Part shown: piece by piece, positions 1-8,796 of the stretch
Layout of the letters: each line of letters begins with the position of its first letter
How positions within the stretch are numbered: position 1 is the stretch's first letter
Origin: Tubiluchus corallicola
Taxonomy: Eukaryota > Priapulida > Priapulimorpha > Priapulimorphida > Tubiluchidae
Reading direction: 5' to 3'
Assembly (NCBI GenBank): GCA_030141605.1
Contig: JAQGDQ010001223.1
Span: 32,501-54,108 of the forward strand
DNA length: 21,608 bases
The notes under the pieces: generated by a model
What the model was told of the DNA's origin: nothing
What the model saw: only the letters and a program-made list of their open reading frames with translations
Database searches by the model: none
Position numbers and translations under genes: made by a program

Positions 1-665
1 GAGCCACCTAAACTTTCTATAATCCTTTGTGGTGCATTTATTATTGTTGTGATGTGCATTCAGCGAGGATTTTCAGACTTTTGTGAAAAGATTGACCATC
101 CTTCATGCTTTCATGTCACACGCTATTACAGTGGAGACAATTGTACTATAGTCTGCAGACCAAACAATCAAGAACCAAAGTGCTACAATGTAACAGAAGA
201 AACACCATTTGGATATGACGGTTATTGCCTGACACCTGAGGATATTCAGAATATAGCTGATAAGCTTCCTCAACCTATAGAAAAGCTGGATATCGAACGT
301 TTCGCAACCAACGAAGGTGGAGATCCTTTCAAAATGAATTTTACCGGCAAATCAGTGCGTGGATTATCTATAAAACGAAGTAAATTCACCACCTTGCCTG
401 CTAATGCTATTGTAGGTACCGTTAGACATCTTGCATTCACTTTTAATCATGAGCTTTTGCACATACACCCACAAGCTTTTGCTAAAGTAACTGGTCTACG
501 AGCAATAAGGATTGACTTTGGCAGTCGAGATTTGAAGATTCCTGCCTTGATTTGACTCACAACATCCAAACTTCTCTCTCTTGTTTGTAATGGGGGTGGA
601 GAGCATAGAGAAGCCTCTGCTACACCCAAGTCGCTCCACTTCTCAAGTTGATATATGGGTTCATG
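1..665 (+). CDS. LRR extracellular protein, 5'-truncated exon with a +1 frame discontinuity
   Basis: The frame is open from base 1, so the true start lies upstream or in an earlier exon. Residues 5-19 (counted from base 1) are strongly hydrophobic (LSIILCGAFIIVV), like a signal peptide or anchor. A Cys-rich region follows (Cys 28, 36, 48, 52, 61, 76), then LRR-like segments from about residue 94 (IEKLDIERF, VRGLSIKRSKFTTLP, VRHLAFTFN, LRAIRIDFGSRDLKIP). Sequons at N47, N63 and N113 fit an extracellular protein. Frame 1 stops at TGA 553-555. Frame 2 is open from 551 to 665, contains another sequon (NFS), and ends at a strong donor (ATG|GTAAGT, GT at 666) whose phase matches the LRR-cap exon at 1832. 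I therefore read one exon to 665 with a one-base frame change near 547-555. It could be an assembly error, a pseudogene lesion or real frameshifting. The exact family is not recognised. Confidence 0.65.
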
Positions 666-1831
666 GTAAGTTTCGTTTTTGGCAAACAGAAGTGACAAAA
701 TGTCGAAAAAATCTCTAGTAAACATTGGAAAATCTCCTTTTTAAAAAAATCCTTAGAAATAATAAAAAAGAAATCTGTTATTAGGTTGGTAAACAGTCGT
801 TAAGGGCCTCAGGTTTGTTTAGTCAGAATTCGTGCGGGGGAGGTTTGAAACAGCTAGCTCCCCTTCCCGGTGTGCTGGTATAACTTGTATAACGTGCATT
901 ACCAGGAGGTTTTGTTATTTGCATATTGTATTTTTTGCTTTATTTACTCAGGGTAAATCTAAAACTAATAAATATCTGTAGATTTATGCATGTATTTTAC
1001 TGTTTAATTCAGTGGGTGAACAACAAACCTCCAGCTAACAGGAAGTGACTATGCAAAGAATCAAAGAAATTACTAAAACCAAATTCTGCAATATTTTGTT
1101 CTGAACAAGCTTTCAAAATGTTTCACGTGGCAGAATGTTTTATTAAAATTACTCATTAGTAAAACACTAGCAACATAGGCAGACGGGAGGAAGCTTCACA
1201 AGGGGGAGGTACAATAAATTTGCTCTGAAAATTTTCCAAGTTGCTCTAATTTGAGGGAGGGGGGAGACAATCAGCTCCTGACATCACACCATATAGCAAT
1301 TGCAAAAGTAACAATAAATAAATGCAAGAACACCAAATTATAATAAATGTCTTTTACGAAGAAATCACTAGTCTTACAAAACACAAGTCAAAGATTTGCA
1401 TTTTCACTGAACAAACATGCAAATACTTTCACAATAGTTTTTCCAACGTTTGACAAATTCAGAAGAAATAATGGTGACCCAGATTACGTTTTCCTTTTGC
1501 AAACATGTGTATAACTTTGCCAGGACATTGAGGAGTGTGTGCTTAGCAAGTGAATAATGGACTTATGAGGTTTAGTGAACTAAAACTGATAGCAGACATT
1601 ATTATAGCTTTATAATTATTAAAGTTTATAAATAATTCGTCACAAAAAGTCTTTAATTGTAGCAATTTTTGAACATTGAAATCTTAAATTTTAAAACATA
1701 ATTATTTGCTTCTCAAAATAATTAGCGTTTGCCCTGAAATACAATTCTTTTGCTGTGGGAAGGCAATCGCCCGCCCCCCCCCTAACCCCAAGCATTGTAC
1801 GCCTATGCCTAACAATGATTTTATTTTCTAG
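666..1831 (+). other. Intron of the LRR gene
   Basis: This non-coding stretch lies between the GTAAGT donor at 666 and the AG at 1830-1831. It is AT-rich with G-rich patches (around 834-842, 1185-1210 and 1251-1266) and a C-run near 1770-1781. The short motif CATAGGC near 1175 recurs inverted near 1800 (GCCTATG), hinting at an old repeat, but I could not define an element. No exon with good splice sites was seen. Confidence 0.5.
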
Positions 1832-1980
1832 GTATGTGGTTGGTCTGCGACAAGCGTCTTCTCTGGTCTCTGGAGGACGAGTGGAGGTCCATAAGCTTGG
1901 ACTGTGGTGTGCGGAATCCTAGGCGTGTTATTGACAAAGAATTCACAACTTCAGCATGCAAAATACTTGAGTTATGCTAG
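1832..1980 (+). CDS. Terminal exon of the LRR gene: LRR C-terminal cap
   Basis: The acceptor is TTATTTTCTAG, with AG at 1830-1831. Two bases complete a Gly codon split with the exon ending at 665, then 48 codons follow to TAG at 1978-1980. The peptide opens MWLVCDKRLLWSLEDEW and later has Cys at LDCG, SACK and the final residue. A Trp-x-x-Cys-Asp-x-Arg-Leu-Leu-Trp start followed by spaced cysteines is the hallmark of LRR C-terminal capping domains of secreted and membrane LRR proteins. No transmembrane helix follows, so with the N-terminal hydrophobic segment the product is probably secreted, or anchored only at its N-terminus. The phase fits only if the upstream exon is read in frame 2 at its end, which independently supports the frame change near 553. 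Confidence 0.7.
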
Positions 1981-2232
1981 GATTAGGCTAAAATTTTTGT
2001 TTAATTTTGGAGACCCTTTCTATTTGTTGTTTTATTTTTAGGAAAAATTGTTTATTTTCTTACAAAAACCATTAATTTTGTCCGTTGTTGTTTATTTTAC
2101 AAATTCATTTTCTTCAGTCGTGTAAAGTCCATAATGTATTCTAGTATTCGAATTATATTGACTTACTACACGTGTTTAAGAAGTTTAGATTTTTATATTA
2201 TAGAATTTTCGCTTGTATGCTTTAATGTTTGA

Positions 2233-2238
2233 AATAAA
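2233..2238 (+). terminator. Polyadenylation signal AATAAA of the LRR gene
   Basis: AATAAA lies about 250 bp downstream of the TAG stop at 1978-1980 in the sense orientation. The interval 1981-2232 is AT-rich and fits a 3' UTR. The following 2239-2430 holds no recognisable gene before the minisatellite begins. Confidence 0.55.
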
Positions 2239-2430
2239 TTTAATTAAAACCATCTAAAATGTTTTAAATGATTTAGTGATGTCATTGTACAGATTACGAA
2301 GTGCATTCTCGTGGTTAGTCTTGGGAGAATTTACTGATGCGTATAATTTTGCTTTTGAAAGTTTTGTTAATTCTTCCTGCATTGCTGTTGTCCTGTCCAC
2401 GCCTGGGAAGTTTTGGAGCAACAGCGACCA

Positions 2431-4920
2431 AAACCAGAATCCTAGTCAGGTTCCTCCCCACGCTTGAAACCAGAATCCTAGTCAGGTTCCTCCCGATGCT
2501 TGAAAGCAGAATCCTAGTCAGGTTCCTCCCGATGCTTGAAACCAGAATCCTAGTCAGGTTCCTCCCGATGCTTGAAACCAGAATCCTAGTCAGGTTCCTC
2601 CCGACGCTTGAAACCAGAATCCTAGTCAGGTTCCTCCCGACGCTTGAAACCAGAATCCTAGTCAGGTTCCTCCCGATGCTTGAAACCAGAATCCTAGTCA
2701 GGTTCCTCCCGATGCTTGAAACCAGAATCCTAGTCAGGTTCCTCCCGATGCTTGAAACCAGAATCCTAGTCAGGTTCCTCCCCACGCTTGAAACCAGAAT
2801 CCTAGTCAGGTTCCTCCCGATGCTTGAAACCAGAATCCTAGTCAGGTTCCTCCCCACGCTTGAAACCAGAATCCTAGTCAGGTTCCTCCCGACGCTTGAA
2901 ACCAGAATCCTAGTCAGGTTCCTCCCGACGCTTGAAACCAGAATCCTAGTCAGGTTCCTCCCGCTTGAAACCAGAATCCTAGTCAGGTTCCTCCCGATGC
3001 TTGAAACCAGAATCCTAGTCAGGTTCCTCCCGACGCTTGTCCTTGAAACCAGAATCCTGTCAGGTTCCTCCCGATGCTTGAAACCAGAATCCTAGTCAGG
3101 TTCCTCCCGATGCTTGAAACCAGAATCCTAGTCAGGTTCCTCCCGATGCTTGAAACCAGAATCCTAGTCAGGTTCCTCCCGACGCTTGAAACCAGAATCC
3201 TGGTCAGGTTCCTCCCGATGCTTGAAACCAGAATCCTAGTCAGGTTCCTCCCGATGCTTGAAACCAGAATCCTAGTCAGGTTCCTCCCGACGCTTGAAAG
3301 CAGAATCCTAGTCAGGTTCCTCCCGACGCTTGAAACCAGAATCCTAGTCAGGTTCCTCCCGATGCTTGAAACCAGAATCCTAGTCAGGTTCCTCCCGACG
3401 CTTGAAACCAGAATCCTAGTCAGGTTCCTCCCGATGCTTGAAACCAGAATCCTAGTCAGGTTCCTCCCGATGCTTGAAACCAGAATCCTAGTCAGGTTCC
3501 TCCCGACGCTTGAAACCAGAATCCTAGTCAGGTTCCTCCCGACGCTTGAAACCAGAATCCTAGTCAGGTTCCTCCCGATGCTTGAAACCAGAATCCTAGT
3601 CAGGTTCCTCCCGATGCTTGAAACCAGAATCCTAGTCAGGTTCCTCCCGATGCTTGAAACCAGAATCCTAGTCAGGTTCCTCCCGATGCTTGAAACCAGA
3701 ATCCTAGTCAGGTTCCTCCCCACACTTGAAACCAGAATCCTAGTCAGGTTCCTCCCGATGCTTGAAACCAGAATCCTAGTCAGGTTCCTCCCGATGCTTG
3801 AAACCAGAATCCTAGTCAGGTTCCTCCCGATGCTTGAAACCAGAATCCTAGTCAGGTTCCTCCCGATGCTTGAAACCAGAATCCTAGTCAGGTTCCTCCC
3901 GACGCTTGAAACCAGAATCCTAGTCAGGTTCCTCCCGACGCTTGAAAGCAGAATCCTAGTCAGGTTCCTCCCGACGCTTGAAACCAGAATCCTAGTCAGG
4001 TTCCTCCCGATGCTTGAAACCAGAATCCTAGTCAGGTTCCTCCCGATGCTTGAAACCAGAATCCTAGTCAGGTTCCTCCCGACGCTTGAAACCAGAATCC
4101 TAGTCAGGTTCCTCCCGATGCTTGAAACCAGAATCCTAGTCAGGTTCCTCCCGATGCTTGAAACCAGAATCCTAGTCAGGTTCCTCCCGATGCTTGAAAC
4201 CAGAATCCTAGTCAGGTTCCTCCCCACGCTTGAAACCAGAATCCTAGTCAGGTTCCTCCCGATGCTTGAAACCAGAATCCTAGTCAGGTTCCTCCCGATG
4301 CTTGAAAGCAGAATCCTAGTCAGGTTCCTCCCAACGCTTGAAACCAGAATCCTAGTCAGGTTCCTCCCCACGCTTGAAACCAGAATCCTGGTCAGGTTCC
4401 TCCTGATGCTTGAAACCAGAATCCTAGTCAGGTTCCTCCCGATGCTTGAAACCAGAATCCTAGTCAGGTTCCTCCCGACGCTTGAAACCAGAATCCTGGT
4501 CAGGTTCCTCCCGACGCCTGAAACCAGAATCCTGTCAGGTTCCTCCCGACGCTTGAAACCAGAATCCTAGTCAGGTTCCTCCCGACGCTTGAAACCAGAA
4601 TCCTGTCAGGTTCCTCCCGATGCTTGAAACCAGAATCCTAGTCAGGTTCCTCCCGATGCTTGAAACCAGAATCCTAGTCAGGTTCCTCCCCACGCTTGAA
4701 ACCAGAATCCTGGTCAGGTTCCTCCTGATGCTTGAAACCAGAATCCTAGTCAGGTTCCTCCCGATGCTTGAAACCAGAATCCTAGTCAGGTTCCTCCCGA
4801 TGCTTGAAAGCAGAATCCTAGTTAGGTTCCTCCCGATGCTTGAAACCAGAATCCTGTCAGGTTCCTCCCGACGCTTGAAAACAAAATCCTGGCCAGGTTC
4901 CTCCCGACACCCGAAACCAG
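2431..4920. repeat. 36-bp minisatellite, about 69 copies
   Basis: The unit reads CCAGAATCCTAGTCAGG followed by TTCCTCCCGATGCTTGAAA and repeats head to tail for about 2.49 kb. Common variants are GATGCTTG, GACGCTTG and CACGCTTG; CCTAG to CCTGG or CCTG; and AAACCAG to AAAGCAG. A three-base deletion is at about 2960, a six-base insertion at about 3039, and single-base deletions near 3058, 4533 and 4603 break the phase. Since 36 is divisible by 3, long open frames appear on both strands (12-residue periods TRILVRFLPMLE on plus and GRNLTRILVSSI on minus). I treat these as by-products, not genes. The array lies 3' of the LRR gene and, if gene B continues leftward, inside a gene B intron. Confidence 0.95.
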
Positions 4921-5114
4921 CATATTCCATTTTAATATTTAACGGCATAGATTGGTTCCAGTTATTGCAGGGGTGTGCAAATTATCTGATATACTTTGTA
5001 AGTTTCAATGTATGTAAAAACGTACGTACAGACCAGTTTACCTTAAGCTTTATAATACGAGCAAATGATAAATATGTTTACAAATAAATAAGAACTAACG
5101 TTGCCTCTTGTCAA
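4921..5114. other. Short unique spacer, nothing recognised
   Basis: AT-rich sequence between the end of the minisatellite and the left end of the TIR element. An AATAAATAA string lies near 5084 but no gene upstream on the plus strand needs it. No exon was seen on either strand. Confidence 0.4.
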
Positions 5115-5334
5115 AACTCATCTTGGTTTACCGGACCTCGCTTTCACGGATGTTGGAAGAATTTGACAAAATCTAGGCTGTTAAAAAGTCACGCATACTA
5201 TGGACGCAGTCCAGTGTTTCGTCAGCTGACCACTATATGAAGAAGTTCTTAAAGGTAAGGGCTAAGACACTGATAAATCAAGTAGAATACGGGTGAGTTT
5301 CGTTTTGCATCTCACGAACGTGATACCATACATT

Positions 5335-5336
<2 letters not shown>

Positions 5337-5394
<58 letters not shown>

Positions 5395-5490
5395 CTCCTC
5401 TCTCTCTCTCTCTCCCTCCCTCTCTCTCTCTGTCTCTCTCTCTCTTTGTCTCTCTCCCTCCCTCCCTCTCCCTACCTCCCTCCCTCCCTC
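5337..5490. repeat. (CT)n microsatellite and polypyrimidine tract
   Basis: About 150 bp is almost purely C and T on the plus strand: a long CT dinucleotide run, then CCCT and CCTC variants with few interruptions (G in TGTC and TTGTC, one A in CTACC). It ends directly before AACTGCCCAG, so on the plus strand it resembles an oversized polypyrimidine tract in front of a CAG acceptor. Low-complexity Ser/Leu or Arg/Glu frames through it are not genes. Confidence 0.95.
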
Positions 5491-5500
5491 AACTGCCCAG

Positions 5501-5604
5501 GTAAAATTTTCCATGAAGTGAAAGAAAGCCAGCAATTCAATGAAGGTAAATGTTATGCATACTACTTCAAGGATGAAAGTTTTAGACTGTATATAGAGAA
5601 ATAA
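5501..5604 (+). pseudogene. Possible terminal exon of a captured gene fragment
   Basis: After CCCAG (AG at 5499-5500) a frame opens with a split Gly codon and reads KIFHEVKESQQFNEG, then KCYAYYFKDESFRLYIEK, then TAA at 5602-5604. The stop overlaps a perfect AATAAA at 5600-5605. A matching upstream donor (AAAG|GTAAGG, GT at 5255) has the right phase and would prefix PLYEEVLKG, a frame that opens just after a TGA at 5227-5229, next to the break in the surrounding TIR element. This looks like the last two exons of a gene fragment carried inside the element. The protein is not recognised, and the call rests only on frame, splice sites and the poly(A) signal. Confidence 0.3.
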
Positions 5605-6074
5605 ACCGGTTTTATAACTGAAATTTCTTGTGTGGGATTTTAATTTAATATTTTAACAAGAGAATGTAATAATATGACTACTGATAATAATTACAGACTA
5701 ATAATTAATAAAAATAAGATCACGAAATCGTAAGCTTCATGACACGCTAGTTGGCGGGCCGTCACTTTGTTTACATGTAAGCAGCGTGTAACGACACATG
5801 TAGCTTGTATGTCAGCGTGTTTAAGTGTTTAATCAGCGTGTGTAAATGTTTTAGAGTCAATTATGAGTTATTTGAGTCAAATGCGATACTTTTGCATAGA
5901 AGCGGCCCGTACTAGACGTGTTTGAGAGAATTAGACGATTGATTCTACATTACAGTGAGTCTAATACGTGGCGCCTACTGTATTAGCTTACGTTTTTGTC
6001 CGACAAACCGAGACACGAGAATGCAGTCATTGTTCTGACAACTTTAATAATGTTATTAGTTACGATGGGATTCA

Positions 6075-6250
6075 CGGCTGATGGCTCACTCGTTTACACT
6101 TTGGCCATATGCCTCACAGATGCCCAGGTTCAATACCAGCTCTGGGAACACTCATTCGCCAAGCATTGTCTGGCTGTTTGCTTCACTACTGAGATAGCGG
6201 CACACCTGCCAGCTCACCGTCTGACACTAACATAGGTTGTCTTAATAATG
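6075..6250 (+). mobile_element. Candidate tRNA-derived SINE
   Basis: A pol III-type B box GGTTCAATACC at 6127-6137 fits GGTTCRANNCC. An A-box-like TGGCTCACTCG lies at 6082-6092, at tRNA-like spacing. The intervening TTGGCCATATGCCTCACAGA and the following CAGCTCTGGG are typical of tRNA-related SINE heads. The tail boundary is not clear and no poly(A) or simple-repeat end was found, so the right coordinate is approximate. It lies in the putative second intron of gene B and is antisense to it. Confidence 0.45.
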
Positions 6251-6379
6251 AGCTGGGCACCTGTCCTGCCACACACACCATGTTAAAGGGTTCTGTTGCT
6301 GAGGGCTGGATATCAAATTGTACAAAAACTTTTCAAACTGACTTCGTTACCGGATATATAGCAGTAGTTCAACTCTTAC

Positions 6380-6561
6380 CTGTTCGCAAACGAGCCTACT
6401 GCCATTGAGCTGTAGTAATCTGCCGTACTCGAGGGAACCAAAGGAGAAACGACTCCGTGCCCCACTCCCGTTAAGGGCATTCGTGACCCTGTAAACATCA
6501 TCGGGCGTCCGGGAGGAGAGCTCCAGGGCATGGGATGCGGGATTGTATGTTGCCAGTTGGG
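6380..6561 (-). CDS. Gene B coding exon 2 (Pro/Ser/Met-rich, unrecognised)
   Basis: On the minus strand the acceptor is CTTTATTTTTAG (AG at 6563-6562) and the donor AACAG|GTAAGA (GT at 6379-6378). The 182-nt exon starts in phase 0, matching exon 1, and carries 60 codons plus two bases of a 61st. The peptide opens PNWQHTIPHPMPWSSPPGRP and continues with short Met-, Pro-, Ser- and Gly-rich stretches (MMFTGSRMPLTG, PLVPSSTADYYSSM). The composition looks intrinsically disordered, as in many nuclear or RNA-associated scaffold proteins, but that is a composition argument only. A second frame of this exon is also open but does not fit the exon 1 phase. Later exons lie further left or outside the window. 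Confidence 0.6.
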
Positions 6562-6596
6562 CTAAAAATAAAGAATTTATTCAACAAATCATTAAA

Positions 6597-7865
6597 AGAA
6601 AAGGAAGAGAACTGAACTTCAGAGAAAAGTAAGAGAACTGAACTCCAGAGAAAAGGAAGAGAACTGAACTCCAGAGAAAAGGAAGAGAACTGAACTCCAG
6701 AGAAAAAGAAGAGAACTGAACTCTAGAGAAAAGGAAGAGAACTGAACTCCAGAGAAAAGGAAGAGAACTGAACTCTAGAGAAAAGGAAGAGAACTGAACT
6801 CTAGAGAAAAGGAAGAGAACTGAACTCTAGAGAAAAGGAAGAGAACTGAACTCTAGAGAAAAGGAAGAGAACTGAACTCTAGAGAAAAGGAAGAGAACTG
6901 AACTCCAGAGAAAAGGAAGAGAACTGAACTCCAGAGAAAAGGAAGAGAACTGAACTCTAGAGAAAAGGAAGAGAACTGAACTCCAGAGAAAAGGAAGAGA
7001 ACTGAACTCTAGAGAAAAGGAAGAGAACTGAACTCTAGAGAAAAGGAAGAGAGCTGAACTCTAGAGAAAAGGAAGAGAACTGAACTCTAGAGAAAAGGAA
7101 GAGAACTGAACTCTAGAGAAAAGGAAGAGAACTGAACTCTAGAGAAAAGGAAGAGAACTGAACTCTAGAGAAAAGGAAGAGAACTGAACTCTAGAGAAAA
7201 GGAAGAGAACTGAACTCTAGAGAAAAGGAAGAGAACTGAACTCTAGAGAAAAGGAAGAGAACTGAACTCTAGAGAAAAGGAAGAGAACTGAACTCCAGAG
7301 AAAAGGAAGAGAACTGAACTCCAGAGAAAAGGAAGAGAACTGAACTCTAGAGAAAAGGAAGAGAACTGAACACTAGAGAAAAGGAAGAGAACTGAACTCC
7401 AGAGAAAAGGAAGAGAACTGAACACTAGAGAAAAGGAAGAGAACTGAACTCCAGAGAAAAGGAAGAGAACTGAACTCTAGAGAAAAGGAAGAGAACTGAA
7501 CTCTAGAGAAAAGGAAGAGAACTGAACTCTAGAGAAAAGGAAGAGAACTGAACTCTAGAGAAAAGGAAGAGAACTGAACTCCAGAGAAAAGGAAGAGAAC
7601 TAAACTCTAGAGAAAAGGAAGAGAGCTGAACTCTAGAGAAAAGGAAGAGAACTGAACTCTAGAGAAAAGTAAGAGAACTGAACTCTAGAGAAAAGGAAGA
7701 GAACTGAACTCTAGAGAAAAGGAAGAGAACTGAACTCTAGAGAAAAGGAAGAGAACTGAACTCTAGAGAAAAGGAAGAGAACTGAACACTAGAGAAAAGG
7801 AAGAGAACTGAACTCTAGAGAAAAGGAAGAGAACTGAACACTAGAGAAAAGGAAGAGAACTGAAC
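6597..7865. repeat. 26-bp minisatellite, about 49 copies, in gene B intron 1
   Basis: The plus-strand unit is GAGAAAAGGAAGAGAACTGA plus ACTCTA, repeated head to tail for about 1.27 kb with few changes (ACTCTA, ACTCCA and ACACTA variants; occasional GAGAGCTGA and AAAAGTAAG). It fills about 92% of the 1,384-bp intron between gene B coding exons 1 and 2. In gene B's sense direction each unit reads as a pyrimidine tract (CTCTTCCTTTTCTC) followed in most units by TAG. The other strand is purine-rich. Confidence 0.95.
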
Positions 7866-7945
7866 ATCACGGATTGTGCGGACACAGAATCACAGCTTAA
7901 GTCTACAACTCATAAAACACGGAACAGTTTCATAAAAACACTCAC

Positions 7946-8038
7946 CCCTGATATTGATGGCATGTTAGCAGTGCTGTCATCTGGTGGAATACTAGAGTAA
8001 CTCGCAAAAGCAGTATTTTGAGGAAACTTCCACGACAT
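7946..8038 (-). CDS. Gene B coding exon 1 with start codon (unrecognised protein)
   Basis: ATG is at 8038-8036 on the minus strand; 31 codons follow, ending at a GGG|GTGAGT donor (GT at 7945-7944), phase 0. The peptide begins MSWKFPQNTAFASYSSIPPD and ends NMPSISG, polar and Ser/Pro-rich like exon 2. Bases 8039-8099 form a 61-nt 5' UTR piece after an acceptor CTTTTAG, with in-frame TGAs upstream of the ATG, which supports this start. At least one non-coding 5' exon should therefore lie further right, so the promoter is beyond 8100. The phase match with the exon at 6380-6561 is the best support for the model. No family was recognised. Confidence 0.6.
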
Positions 8039-8135
8039 TGCTAATATTTCGTTCACGAACAACGAACAAATCAGAAATATGCAGTCACATCACGTTCACC
8101 TAAAAGTTAAAACATAAACTATTACATTTAATTAT

Positions 8136-8796
8136 TAGGCCTGTAACGATACATTGATGTATCGTTCCATCATAATATGTTTTAACACGATACGTGTATC
8201 CAAAGTGCATCCATATCGTGATAATGTGAAACAGTGATGTTTAGCCAATTAGGAAGCAATTGATAAAAATTTATGCTGATAAAAACGATGTGAAATAATG
8301 CACGCTGCAGCTGTAGAGTTTACTGTAGATACACAACAATCAGTGAAGTGAATAGTAGTTAACTTAACACAGGTACTGCTAGCAGTCAAAGTGTTTGAAA
8401 ATACAAGGTGTTTAACCTGTAGTAGACTAATTATGTTGTTTACATATAAACTTGTGAAATGGTAAAAGTGAACCAGAAAATGCATAAGCAACTTTTAAAC
8501 CTAAAGCATTGATTGTTTTGCTTTTCTGGTGGCTTAGAATACAAACAATAACCTACACATTAGTATGACACAAGTAATAAATAAAAATTGAACAGTTTGT
8601 CATGTTATTTTAGCACTTAACAATTCTAAAGCTGCTGAATGATAAAACATGTTTAACATTTATTATCAATGGTTTCAACCCGTTTTTTAAAAAGTCTGCA
8701 AACATTAACTCAACTGCATCGTGACGCTTATTATACCGTGATATTAGTATCATGATATGTATCATATCACGACCTACGTGTATCGTTATAGCCCTA
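8136..8796. mobile_element. hAT-like non-autonomous element (MITE)
   Basis: The left end TAGGCCTGTAACGATACA (8136-8153) matches the reverse complement of the right end (TAGGGCTATAACGATACA, read inward from 8796). More CGATA and ATCGTG subterminal motifs follow on both sides. The flanking 8-mers TTAATTAT (8128-8135) and GTAATTAG (8797-8804) agree at six of eight positions, fitting the 8-bp target duplications of hAT elements. The 661-bp interior has no transposase frame. The element lies in the 5' region, or an untranslated intron, of gene B. Confidence 0.65.

Larger units (their letters stand above)
5115..6021 (+). mobile_element. Degenerate TIR element (family A, copy 1) split by a 0.5-kb inner segment
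   Basis: Bases 5116-5236 align with 11937-12049 (shared ACTCAT, CGGAC or TGACC, ATACTA, AGCTGACCACTA). Bases about 5745-6021 align with the rest of that copy (shared CTAGTTGGC, CGTCACTTTGTTTACA, TTATTTGAGTCAA, TACTTTTGCATAG, GATTCTACATTAC, TTTTGTCCG). The two halves are separated by about 500 bp absent from copy 2. At the break, CTGACCACTA (5226-5235) and ATGACACGCTA recur on either side, like an imperfect target duplication. The element is therefore either a MITE interrupted by an insertion or a MITE that captured foreign DNA. Similarity is visible by eye but clearly aged. Confidence 0.65.

Noticed and set aside
484-495. Earlier donors (GTAACT at 487, GTCTAC at 494) for the LRR exon
   Set aside because: The first gives the wrong phase for the cap exon. 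The second has poor consensus and would discard LRR-like sequence continuing to the strong donor at 666.
2431-4920. CRISPR array
   Set aside because: Units are contiguous with no unique spacers, and the window is animal nuclear DNA.
2315-4948. Long open frames (up to about 500 codons) on both strands over the 36-bp array
   Set aside because: They arise because 36 is divisible by 3 and the unit lacks stops in one frame per strand. Overlapping frames on both strands, no non-repeat domain, and indels between units argue against a gene.
5278-5535. Ser/Leu- or Arg/Glu-rich frames through the CT tract
   Set aside because: Low-complexity translation of a microsatellite.
5996-6235. 79-codon frame
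   Set aside because: It spans the end of the TIR element and the SINE head; it translates a repeat.
7243-7425. Frame over the 26-bp array
   Set aside because: A 26-residue periodic translation of the repeat; nothing outside the array supports it.
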